A stretch of DNA of 26,959 bases, from positions 1 to 26,959 of the forward strand of contig CBCTCU010000037.1 of the NCBI GenBank assembly GCA_965145485.1, in the 5' to 3' direction. The stretch is from CABQCM01 sp965145485. Lineage in GTDB: Bacteria; Bacillota; Clostridia; Oscillospirales; Acutalibacteraceae. Made by a program: the position numbers and the translations under genes. The first letter of the stretch is position 1. Each line of letters starts with the position of its first letter. This document shows, one piece after another, positions 1 through 6,746 of the stretch. The notes beneath the pieces are model-generated. The model was not told the origin of the DNA and searched no databases. It saw only the letters and a program-made list of their open reading frames with translations.

Positions 1-2
1 TC

Positions 3-113
3 AGCGAGCTCAAATCCAAGCCTGCCCGGCGCTGGGAGGCGGTGGTGGACAAGGTACTGCTGGGGCTGATCGGCGCGGTCGTGCTCTATATTGCGACTAA
101 GATCGGGTTTTGA
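3..113 (+). CDS. Partial phage membrane protein, XhlA/holin-accessory-like (C-terminal end only)
   Basis: An open frame enters from the left edge and stops with TGA at 111-113, giving the last 36 residues of a protein. It has a basic/acidic amphipathic stretch (KPARRWEAVVDKV) followed by one hydrophobic helix and a short KIGF tail. This layout is typical of the small single-span proteins related to haemolysin XhlA that sit in phage lysis cassettes next to the holin, and a holin gene does follow. XhlA-like proteins are thought to help the holin open the membrane. The start and most of the N-terminus lie outside the window, so the family call rests on this tail and on context. Confidence 0.55.
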   Translation, partial: SELKSKPARRWEAVVDKVLLGLIGAVVLYIATKIGF

Positions 114-252
114 TTTTCGCGTGCGGTCAAACGGCGGTACGATCAATCTGTATGGCAACGGATCGAAAATACAGGTTAGCAGATGAAAAAATTACGTCCA
201 GTTCCCGGCAGCGTTTCAATCCGGGGCTTGATGAATGGGGAGGAACCAACCA

Positions 253-498
253 ATGGAAATCTTAAACTACATCATGGATAACGCGCTGATCCTGATACCA
301 GTACTTCTGGTGCTTGGAAAGATTGTAAAAGGAATCGAAAAAATATCCGACAAATGGATTCCACTGATTCTGCTCCCAATTGGCATTGCCGGTTCTCTGG
401 CGCTGGGAGGCATTAGCGCTGACAGTGTTATCCAAGGCGTTTTAGTTACCGGCGCCGCCGTATATAGCAATCAGGTTGTCAAACAACTCAATCGGTAA
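253..498 (+). CDS. Phage holin, Hol44-type (holin superfamily V)
   Basis: This 81-residue protein has two hydrophobic segments, roughly residues 9-22 (ALILIPVLLVLGKIV) and 36-52 (WIPLILLPIGIAGSLAL), separated by a charged hinge, and ends in a short basic tail (NQVVKQLNR). The pattern, including the phrase QGVLVTGAAVY, is what I know from clostridial Hol44 holins. A holin forms membrane lesions at the end of the lytic cycle so that the endolysin can reach the wall. I chose the ATG at 253 because GGGGAGGAA lies eight bases before it; the in-frame ATG at 235 lies inside or next to that ribosome site. The terminase gene starts eight bases after the stop, so lysis and packaging genes are probably co-transcribed. 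No phage endolysin is visible in the window. Confidence 0.85.
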   Translation: MEILNYIMDNALILIPVLLVLGKIVKGIEKISDKWIPLILLPIGIAGSLALGGISADSVIQGVLVTGAAVYSNQVVKQLNR

Positions 499-506
499 CA
501 AAGACG

Positions 507-1961
507 ATGACGAAATGGGGAATGAAATCATCCGCTTCCTCGGTTGATCTGAAGAATCTCCCTTTCCTGCGCACACAGCCTACCCCGAAACAACGCCTTT
601 TCATGGAAGCAACCGAGCGATTTGTCGGGTATGGTGGAGCTCGCGGCGGGGGGAAAAGCTGGGCAGTACGGAGAAAGGCTATTCTGCTCGCTTGTTTTTA
701 CGGAGAAACACCCGAACGCGAGGCCATTACCATTCTCATCATCCGACGTACATTGCAGGAACTGTACGAAAACCATATTCGCAAGCTCATCCACGATACG
801 AAAGGGCTAGCAGAATACCGTGACAAGCACCGAACGCTGGAATTTAAAAACGGAGCACGCATCGTCTTTGGTTACATGGAAAACGAAAAGGATGCCGACC
901 AATACCAAGGCAATGAATATGACGTCATATTCGTTGACGAGGCAACTCAAATTTCAGAGTACATGTTCAACATTCTCAAAGCATGCGTTCGTGGCACAAA
1001 GGCAGGCGTACCCAAACGGATTTACTGTACCTGCAATCCTGGCGGAAAAGGCCACGCATATGTCAAAAGGCTGTTTATCGATCGTAATTTTACCGATAAA
1101 GAGAACCCGGACGACTACGCTTTTATTCAGGCCAAAGTAGAGGACAATGAATACATTTTGGCCAACGACCCGGAATACCTGAACATGCTGGACTCTTTGC
1201 CTGACGGGCTTAGGGAAGCGTGGAGGGACGGACGGTGGGATTTGTTTGTTGGACAGTTTTTCACCGAATACGACGCAAGCATTCACGAGTGCGACCCATT
1301 CCCTATCCCCGATCATTGGACGCGATATCACGTGATCGACTATGGATTGGATATGCTCGCCTCCATTTGGGCGGCTGCCGACGAAAAGGGAAATCTGTTT
1401 ATTTACCGGGGGATGGCAGAGCCGGGAAAGATTATCCCGGAAGCCTGCGCCATGATGCGAGAGGCTGAGAAATCCGACCGCACAGCCAGCGGGCAACCAG
1501 TACAGTATATCCGTTACGCCCCTCCTGATCTGTGGGGAAGAGAAAAAGCCACAGGGCAACGGCAGATCGACATGTTTTCTGCAAATGGTTTTGTATTTCA
1601 AAAATCGGATAATGACCGCAAAGCCGGATGGCTGGCAGTGAAGGAGTTAATGGCAGTAGAACATCAAGATGGTCAAAAGCACACGCGACTACATATTTTT
1701 CGTGGGTGCGCGAGCAATCTTTCCTACTGCCTGCCCCTCATCCAGCACGATCCCAAAAAGCCCGGCGACACCATGACAGAACCGCATGATCTAACGCACT
1801 CCCCTGACGCGCTGCGATATTTGTGCATTATGCGAAAAAAGCTGGCGAAAGCCCCGCATAAACCAATGGAAAAGGATGCCAGATATCAACAGATATTGCA
1901 GCCATCAAAGAAAAAACTAGCAAAACGAAAGGTGGCCAATGTGTGGAAGGGTATGGTATAG
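507..1961 (+). CDS. terL: Phage terminase large subunit (packaging ATPase/nuclease)
   Basis: This 484-residue protein is the motor that threads phage DNA into the prohead through the portal and cuts the concatemer. The ATPase half carries a Walker A motif, GGARGGGKS, at residues 43-51 and a Walker B motif, DVIFVDE, at 139-145, followed by a coupling-type segment (CTCNPGG). The nuclease half shows the expected spaced acidic residues: the Asp of VIDYGLD, the Asp of APPDLWGRE, and the Asp of HSPDALRYL near the C-terminus. Length is normal for a TerL. The first ATG (507) has only a weak ribosome site; the in-frame ATG at 522 is a possible alternative. No small terminase subunit is visible upstream; it may lie outside the window. 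Confidence 0.95.
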   Translation: MTKWGMKSSASSVDLKNLPFLRTQPTPKQRLFMEATERFVGYGGARGGGKSWAVRRKAILLACFYGETPEREAITILIIRRTLQELYENHIRKLIHDTKGLAEYRDKHRTLEFKNGARIVFGYMENEKDADQYQGNEYDVIFVDEATQISEYMFNILKACVRGTKAGVPKRIYCTCNPGGKGHAYVKRLFIDRNFTDKENPDDYAFIQAKVEDNEYILANDPEYLNMLDSLPDGLREAWRDGRWDLFVGQFFTEYDASIHECDPFPIPDHWTRYHVIDYGLDMLASIWAAADEKGNLFIYRGMAEPGKIIPEACAMMREAEKSDRTASGQPVQYIRYAPPDLWGREKATGQRQIDMFSANGFVFQKSDNDRKAGWLAVKELMAVEHQDGQKHTRLHIFRGCASNLSYCLPLIQHDPKKPGDTMTEPHDLTHSPDALRYLCIMRKKLAKAPHKPMEKDARYQQILQPSKKKLAKRKVANVWKGMV

Positions 1962-2209
1962 CTTTGGTTTTATGGTTGCTTCTGGTGGTTAACACCGTGA
2001 GTCTCGTTGTATTGCTCGGGATATCCTTGGATAAAAGCATATTTCAAAAGAAACCCAAAGTGCTGACCGAAAGGCCGTCCAGAAAAGAACGCAAGGAAAA
2101 CGACCTGAGACGTAAAAGCGCAAAGCAATGCGCGATCACACGAAGCGAAATTCTGCAATATGGACTATATGGAGTGAAACCGAATGGCAAGACGCAAAAA
2201 ACAAAGTGA
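1943..2209 (+). CDS. Small phage protein with one N-terminal membrane segment, function unknown
   Basis: This 88-residue ORF overlaps the end of the terminase gene by 19 bases and the start of the portal gene by 26 bases, which is usual for translationally coupled phage genes. It starts with GTG at 1943, seven bases after AAAGGTGG. The N-terminal 28 residues or so are strongly hydrophobic (IALVLWLLLVVNTVSLVVLL); the rest is very basic and rich in Lys, Arg and Glu. A membrane anchor with a basic cytoplasmic tail is the only clear reading. I do not recognise the family. It might take the place of a small packaging or lysis-accessory gene, but nothing in the sequence proves this. Confidence 0.6.
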   Translation: MEGYGIALVLWLLLVVNTVSLVVLLGISLDKSIFQKKPKVLTERPSRKERKENDLRRKSAKQCAITRSEILQYGLYGVKPNGKTQKTK

Positions 2210-4118
2210 TGAATCGGTCTCTCTGACAGCGGCAGAGGTGTGGAAAGAATACGAATCTTGCCGGGATTATCTGAAAAAAGCCTTGTGGGGGGACAAGTCC
2301 CTATATGACCGCGTGAACGAAAACAACCTCTACTATGAGGGGCGTCAATGGGAAGACTTTACTTCTACCGAAAGCGGCGTGGAACTCCCTGTGTTCAATA
2401 TATGCAAACAGATCGGATCGGCCCACGTCGCTATTGTTGCCAGTAATGTGCTGACGGCAAGCTACAGCTGGGAAGATGTCCCGTCCGTTCAGGAAGAAAG
2501 AGCGACCCGGCCGGATACGGCGGACACATCAGAAGAACCAAACACGGCAGGAGATCTAGCAAGATATCTCACACAAACATATGGCGATATCAATCGTCCA
2601 CAAAGCGGTGGAATTAACCGCGATATGGAGAGCGGCGCGCCGACTAATGAAGAAATGCGGGCGGTTGCCCTGATGCTTTCCAAGTATTTCAGAACCTTTT
2701 CTAATCGCTGCAACCTCAACTATAAAGTCAAGCAGTGCGTTACCGAAGCATTCAAAAACGGATCGGGACTGCTTTATTTCTACTGGAACAACAACATACG
2801 AAACATGGGCGCGGTGGGAGATATTTGCGTTGAACCTGTGGAGATTATCAACCTTTTATGCGGAGACCCGACGATTTGCAGCATGCAGGATCAACCTTTT
2901 TTGATTCTGGAAAGTCGAAAAAGTCTTCGAGAAGTACGCAGCATGGCCGAAAAGGAATCAAACAAAGAGGCTGTTTCTCTGATCAAGGCCGATGAAGTTG
3001 ATTCCTCCTATGGTGATAACCACGAAATTGACCGTTCGAGAGACGACCAGAACGCCAAGTGCACCCTGCTGACGCGTTTTTGGAAAGAGACAGAGAACGG
3101 AAAGACCAAGGTTTACATGATGAAATGCACCAAGGACGCTGTCATTAAAGAAAAAACCGATACCAAGCTTACAGTATATCCGCTCGCTTATATGCCATAT
3201 GAGCAAAAGCGAGGAACGATTTACGCGCACACACCACTGACCGAAATCATCCCAAATCAGCGGGTGGCCAATCTGCTTAGGTACAATCAGCTCGTTGCCG
3301 ACAGCTATACCGCGCAGCCTACTCTGCTGTATGACGAGAGCCGCATCCCTGACGGCGTTACCAATGAAATCGGCGGACAAATTCCGGTGCAAGGACAGAT
3401 CAATGATGTAGCACGGTATCTACAGGGGCAGGGCATGGCGGCCAGCAGTGAAAATTTGGCACAGCTCTTTATGAACGATACGCTGGATATCAGTAATGTC
3501 AATGCAGCGGTTCGAGGCGATCTGAACCCGGACAACACATCGGCCATTATCGCGCTGCGCGACGCGGCCAAGATGCCGATGCAACTTACGTCCGCCAATC
3601 TGTACATGATGTTTGAGGATATTGCCCGAATCGTAAGCGACTTTATTCTCGGCTTTTACGGCAAGCGTAAGCTTCGGATTGAAGAAAAGGGCGAAAGTTA
3701 CATTGTGCCGTTCGACGCTGAGAGATATCGCGACTACATCCTATCCGTCCGTGTCGACGTGGGAGAAAGCACCCTGTGGAGCGAGACGGCGACCATTCGC
3801 ACCCTCGACAATCTTTTGATCAACGGACAGATTACAGTCAGACAATACCTCGAACGCATCCCGGACGGATACGTTCCCATGAAGCAGGAACTCATCAATG
3901 AAATTCGTTCCCAGGAGCAGGCTGCCATGCAACAAGCACAGCAGCAAATGGCGGCGTCCCAGGCTGCCCCCTCCTCCCCTGCCTCCGATGCAACAGCAAC
4001 GCCACAGATCGACTGGTCGAGCGTGCTAAACGGGCTGAGCGACGAGGAACTGACCGCATTGCAGGGAGATGCCACAGCGGCAAGGGAACTGGCAGATATC
4101 GCTATATCGAGAAGATAA
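2184..4118 (+). CDS. Phage portal protein, podovirus-like (P22/T7 style)
   Basis: This 644-residue protein should form the dodecameric ring at one capsid vertex through which DNA enters and leaves. Its position directly after the terminase and before the scaffold and capsid genes fits, and its length is that of the large portals of short-tailed phages rather than the roughly 400-residue portals of siphoviruses. The N-terminal part has the entry typical of this class (LYDRVNENNLYYEGRQW), the middle has a long alpha/beta core, and the helix-rich region around IIPNQRVANLLRYNQLVAD followed by an NPDNTSAIIALRDAAK-type segment matches the stem/crown helices. The last 70 residues are Gln/Ala-rich (MQQAQQQMAASQAA), probably a helical barrel or flexible tail. 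Function is inferred from family resemblance and context. Confidence 0.88.
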   Translation: MARRKKQSDESVSLTAAEVWKEYESCRDYLKKALWGDKSLYDRVNENNLYYEGRQWEDFTSTESGVELPVFNICKQIGSAHVAIVASNVLTASYSWEDVPSVQEERATRPDTADTSEEPNTAGDLARYLTQTYGDINRPQSGGINRDMESGAPTNEEMRAVALMLSKYFRTFSNRCNLNYKVKQCVTEAFKNGSGLLYFYWNNNIRNMGAVGDICVEPVEIINLLCGDPTICSMQDQPFLILESRKSLREVRSMAEKESNKEAVSLIKADEVDSSYGDNHEIDRSRDDQNAKCTLLTRFWKETENGKTKVYMMKCTKDAVIKEKTDTKLTVYPLAYMPYEQKRGTIYAHTPLTEIIPNQRVANLLRYNQLVADSYTAQPTLLYDESRIPDGVTNEIGGQIPVQGQINDVARYLQGQGMAASSENLAQLFMNDTLDISNVNAAVRGDLNPDNTSAIIALRDAAKMPMQLTSANLYMMFEDIARIVSDFILGFYGKRKLRIEEKGESYIVPFDAERYRDYILSVRVDVGESTLWSETATIRTLDNLLINGQITVRQYLERIPDGYVPMKQELINEIRSQEQAAMQQAQQQMAASQAAPSSPASDATATPQIDWSSVLNGLSDEELTALQGDATAARELADIAISRR

Positions 4119-4150
4119 TTCAAACGCTTTGATGATAACAAATACTACGG

Positions 4151-4225
4151 GAAATCACGGCGTCACCATCGCCGTATTTCGCTCCTCACCATGGAGCATA
4201 TAAAAAACGCTCTCACCATGAGCGT
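4151..4225 (+). promoter_or_regulatory. Array of three RNA hairpins with identical 7-base loops before the scaffold gene
   Basis: Three stem-loops follow one another in the 125-base gap between portal and scaffold. Hairpin 1 has inner stem 4157-4162/4170-4175 (ACGGCG with CGCCGT), extended by GAAAT/ATTTC at 4151-4155/4176-4180 with one bulged C. Hairpin 2 is 4181-4185/4193-4197 (GCTCC with GGAGC). Hairpin 3 is 4207-4212/4220-4225 (ACGCTC with GAGCGT). All three loops read TCACCAT (4163-4169, 4186-4192, 4213-4219). The stems differ in sequence but pair without mismatch, so pairing and loop, not stem sequence, look conserved. The third hairpin ends immediately before the ribosome site AGGAAAGGA of the scaffold gene, so a role in translation or RNA-protein binding is possible. 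Confidence 0.8.
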
Positions 4226-4243
4226 AGGAAAGGAACGGACAAT

Positions 4244-4957
4244 ATGAGCGAAGAAACAACCGGCGCGGCTATGAATACCGAAGCGGAGCAGAATACCGCA
4301 ACAGAAGAAAGCAAAGCAAGTCAAGAGCAAAACTCTGGTAAAAAAGCGGATAAGGGCGAGGGTCAAACGATAACAATCGCTTACAACCACGAGCAAATCC
4401 CTCTGACCTACGAGGAGGCGGCGCGGCTAGCTCAAATCGGGAAACGGTTTGAGGGCAAGGAGGCGCTGCTTCAAAACGCGGAAACCGAGTTTAAACGTTC
4501 GGGAGCTGCGACCATGGAAGAATTCATCCGCAAACGCCAGGAAGACCTGAACAAGCAACAGGTGGACGCACTGGTTGCCGACAAGGGCCTGAGCGAAGAA
4601 GATGCGCGGGAGTTGATTCGGCTCAGACAACTTGAGCAGCAAATTCAGGAGAACCAGCAAAGGGAGACCGAGCGAAACAAAACGGCCGATGAGCTGCGTG
4701 CTTTGAAAGCCAAATACCCTGAAGTCGATCTCAATAAGCTACCGCGCGAGGTTGCCGCCTACGCGGTGCAGAACCACGTTCCGGTTCTTGTGGCTTATGA
4801 AAATGTCGTACTGCTCGAACAATACCGAAAGGAGCTGGACAGCGCGAAGCAGGCAAAGGAAAACGAAACGGCATCGGCCGGAAGCATGCATTCGAGCTTT
4901 CCAGCGAGCGGCGGAGACTCCTTTGACGTTCTTTGGGCAAGGGGGGCGCGTCGATAA
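4244..4957 (+). CDS. Probable phage capsid scaffold protein
   Basis: This 237-residue, highly charged protein lies between the portal and the major capsid gene, the normal place for a scaffold. The first 45 residues are low-complexity Glu/Thr/Lys/Gln. Then comes a short ordered piece (TITIAYNHEQIPLTYEEAARLAQIGKRFEG), a long predicted helix rich in Glu, Gln, Arg and Lys that looks like a coiled coil (about residues 80-150), and a tail ending FPASGGDSFDVLWARGARR. Scaffolds of this type co-assemble with the coat protein and leave, or are cleaved, before DNA enters. The basic tail could be the coat-binding end, by analogy with P22, but I have not shown this. A good ribosome site (AGGAAAGGA) precedes the ATG. 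Confidence 0.75.
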   Translation: MSEETTGAAMNTEAEQNTATEESKASQEQNSGKKADKGEGQTITIAYNHEQIPLTYEEAARLAQIGKRFEGKEALLQNAETEFKRSGAATMEEFIRKRQEDLNKQQVDALVADKGLSEEDARELIRLRQLEQQIQENQQRETERNKTADELRALKAKYPEVDLNKLPREVAAYAVQNHVPVLVAYENVVLLEQYRKELDSAKQAKENETASAGSMHSSFPASGGDSFDVLWARGARR

Positions 4958-4987
4958 TTCAAAGTTATTTAGAAAGGGGAAAAATCA

Positions 4988-5908
4988 ATGCCTGCATCTC
5001 AACTCAACAGAATCGAGACTGCAACGAGAATCAGCGAGAAGCTCGATCAGCGCGTCATGGAAAAATCAGTAACTGCCTGGATGACCCAGGGAGCCAGCGA
5101 CTTTGACTTCAAGGGCAACGGCACATTCCGCATTCCCTCGGTACGGCTCAGCGGCCTGGGAGACTACCGCAAAGACCTCGGTTATCCGATGGGTTCGGTC
5201 ACGATGGAATACAAGGATTATACCTGTGAATATGATCGTGGCCGGTCGTTCCTGCTCGACGCAATGGACGTGGACGAAAGCAATTTTGTTGTCAGCGCGG
5301 CCAGCGTGATGACCCAGTTTACTGACGAATATGTGGTGCCGGAGATGGACGCTACCCGCTTTGCCCGTCTTGCGGCAATCGCCACCGCGCAAAGCAATGC
5401 GGAAACCGGATACACCCCTGCCGCTGCTACGATTTATTCCAAGATTCTGAAAGCCATGTATGATGTGCGCGACGCAGGGTATGACGAAGTGGTAGCTCAC
5501 GTATCCTCGGCAACGCTTCAGGCTCTGGCGGTAAGCACGGAATTCAATCACAACCTGCGGCACGACGATTTTGAGGCTGGGCGTATCTACAGCAAAGTGG
5601 CCTACATAGACGATATGCCGCTTATCCTGACGCCGCAGGCGCGTTTTTACAGTGCGATCGATCTGTTGGACGCGGTAACCTCCGGCGAGGAAAACGGAGG
5701 ATATCAGAAAGCGTCCAGCGGGAAAGACATCAACTTCATGGTGATCGGAAAAACCGTTCCGGCCGCTATTGAAAAGCATGAGGTCAAAACGATTTTAGGG
5801 CCGGGAGAACATACGCTGGGCGACTGCTGGTTCCTGGGGACCCGCGTGTACCACGATCTGCTTGTAAAGAACATGCAGCGCGACGGTGTGTATATGAACA
5901 CCAAATAA
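4988..5908 (+). CDS. Phage major capsid protein (HK97-fold class)
   Basis: This 306-residue protein is the shell subunit. It has the stretch I associate with capsid proteins of clostridial podovirus- and siphovirus-like prophages: FRIPSVRLSGLGDYRKDLGYPMGSV followed a little later by the signature DRGRSFLLDAMDVDESNFV and then VVPEMDATRFARLA. The region after residue 150 forms the A-domain-like core (EVVAHVSSATLQAL, DDMPLILTPQARF). There is no long N-terminal delta domain, which agrees with a separate scaffold gene just upstream. The ribosome site AGAAAGGGGA lies about eight bases before the ATG. Expected to be the most abundant protein of the particle. Confidence 0.9.
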   Translation: MPASQLNRIETATRISEKLDQRVMEKSVTAWMTQGASDFDFKGNGTFRIPSVRLSGLGDYRKDLGYPMGSVTMEYKDYTCEYDRGRSFLLDAMDVDESNFVVSAASVMTQFTDEYVVPEMDATRFARLAAIATAQSNAETGYTPAAATIYSKILKAMYDVRDAGYDEVVAHVSSATLQALAVSTEFNHNLRHDDFEAGRIYSKVAYIDDMPLILTPQARFYSAIDLLDAVTSGEENGGYQKASSGKDINFMVIGKTVPAAIEKHEVKTILGPGEHTLGDCWFLGTRVYHDLLVKNMQRDGVYMNTK

Positions 5909-5927
5909 CAAAAGGGGGTACTGATTT

Positions 5928-6074
5928 ATGGCACAGTTAGTCAATCGTGAGCCTGTCAATGACGGCACTGTTGGACTGAAGTTCACTAACAACATCGACA
6001 ACAATTACAAAGGCTCGGGTGAGCCGATGGCAACCGCTTACAACGAAACCGATCCTGACCCGATCACCGAATAG
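5928..6074 (+). CDS. Small phage structural-region protein, 48 residues, unknown
   Basis: A short frame missed by length cut-offs starts with ATG at 5928 behind a strong AAAGGGGG ribosome site and runs to TAG at 6072-6074. The product, MAQLVNREPVNDG to NETDPDPITE, is acidic, Asn-rich and without membrane segments. It begins 19 bases after the capsid gene and is followed by a hairpin, so it closes the head-gene block. Its place suggests a capsid decoration or head-completion peptide, but the sequence alone does not show this. Confidence 0.65.
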   Translation: MAQLVNREPVNDGTVGLKFTNNIDNNYKGSGEPMATAYNETDPDPITE

Positions 6075-6098
6075 GACGTAGACAACCATAGCAAACGC

Positions 6099-6125
6099 AG
6101 GGGGCGGCGACCATTTCCGCCCCCT
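6099..6125 (+). terminator. Perfect GC-rich hairpin after the capsid block (weak terminator or regulatory stem)
   Basis: AGGGGGCGG (6099-6107) pairs without mismatch with CCGCCCCCT (6117-6125) around a nine-base loop, CGACCATTT. No clean T-run follows (ACCGTTTATC), so full intrinsic termination is doubtful; partial attenuation between the very abundant capsid gene and the connector genes is more likely. The loop contains ACCAT, the last five bases of the loop shared by the three hairpins at 4151-4225, so it could be a distant fourth copy. Confidence 0.6.
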
Positions 6126-6151
6126 ACCGTTTATCAGAAAGGATGATCCAG

Positions 6152-6382
6152 ATGCGGAGAGTGGGAGTCATAATTCCAGAAGATGAGTCTGCTGATCAGG
6201 ATATTTTAAATCAGGAAGCAGAAGCCGGGATAAACAACTGGGACGGCGTAACGATACAGGCTATGCGGCGCGCGCTTCGCATGCGCGGAGTGACCGACGT
6301 AAACCGTTTGACCAGAGAGGAATGTATTCGGGCGCTGGAAGATCAGGGAGGATCCCGCGATGAAAGCACGCAGAATATTTGA
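6152..6382 (+). CDS. Small phage protein, probable head-tail region accessory
   Basis: This product of 76 residues starts MRRVGVIIPEDESADQDILNQ and ends in an arginine-rich helix pair (IQAMRRALRMRGVTDVNRLTREECIRALEDQGG) that reads like a small SAP/HeH-type helix-extension-helix: two amphipathic helices with a conserved-looking turn. Such modules bind nucleic acid or anchor terminal proteins. I chose ATG 6152 because AGAAAGGA is about eight bases before it; the in-frame ATG at 6143 overlaps that site. The 3' end overlaps the next gene by 23 bases, so the two are probably coupled. No specific family is recognised. Confidence 0.6.
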   Translation: MRRVGVIIPEDESADQDILNQEAEAGINNWDGVTIQAMRRALRMRGVTDVNRLTREECIRALEDQGGSRDESTQNI

Positions 6383-6731
6383 TGAGGCCATGATGCTGTA
6401 CGGCATCGTAAATCAGAGGGGCACAACCGATCAAAGCAGGGCCGAGCTGTATGAAAACCGCGCCTTGACCGCCATGTCGGTGATGCAGAGGGAAATCTAT
6501 CTCATGGAACAAGGAAACAGCGACCGTATTTACCCCGATGATATACATACCATGGATGACGAGCTGGTCATATCAGACGATAGCGCGCTTCGGGTTATGC
6601 TGTACGGCCTTGTGATGTACTTTGCCGAGTTCGATCGGGACGCTTTCCTCTACAACACCTATTCGGTAGAATATTCCAACCGCCTGCAGACGGTAAAGCG
6701 ACCGAGAAAGCGAATAGAGAAGGTACGGTAA
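6360..6731 (+). CDS. Probable head-to-tail connector (adaptor/tail tubular A-like)
   Basis: This 123-residue protein is mainly helical, with a repeated pattern of amphipathic helices (ENRALTAMSVMQREIYLMEQG, SALRVMLYGLVMYFAEFDRDAF) and a basic C-terminus (RPRKRIEKVR). Size, fold expectation and the position between the head genes and the large nozzle gene fit the gp4-type (P22) or gp11-type (T7) adaptor that binds under the portal. The ATG follows GGGAGGATC and the reading frame overlaps the previous gene by 23 bases. The assignment comes from context and architecture; no diagnostic motif is visible. Confidence 0.6.
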   Translation: MKARRIFDEAMMLYGIVNQRGTTDQSRAELYENRALTAMSVMQREIYLMEQGNSDRIYPDDIHTMDDELVISDDSALRVMLYGLVMYFAEFDRDAFLYNTYSVEYSNRLQTVKRPRKRIEKVR

Positions 6732-6746
6732 AATGGAGAAACGCCT

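Noticed and set aside
183..281. Short + frame MKKLRPVPGSV... overlapping the holin start
   Set aside because: 32 codons, weak ribosome site and no recognisable feature; could be real but I cannot support it.
4151..4225. CRISPR-like array
   Set aside because: Only the seven-base loops are repeated and the flanking bases form hairpins with different sequences; there are no long direct repeats or spacers.
4112..4967. Shared GATAATTCAAA at the stop codons of portal and scaffold genes
   Set aside because: An 11-base repeat is expected by chance in a window of this size and no structure surrounds both copies.
5066..5779. 237-residue - strand frame
   Set aside because: Shadow of the major capsid gene; all phage genes here run on +.
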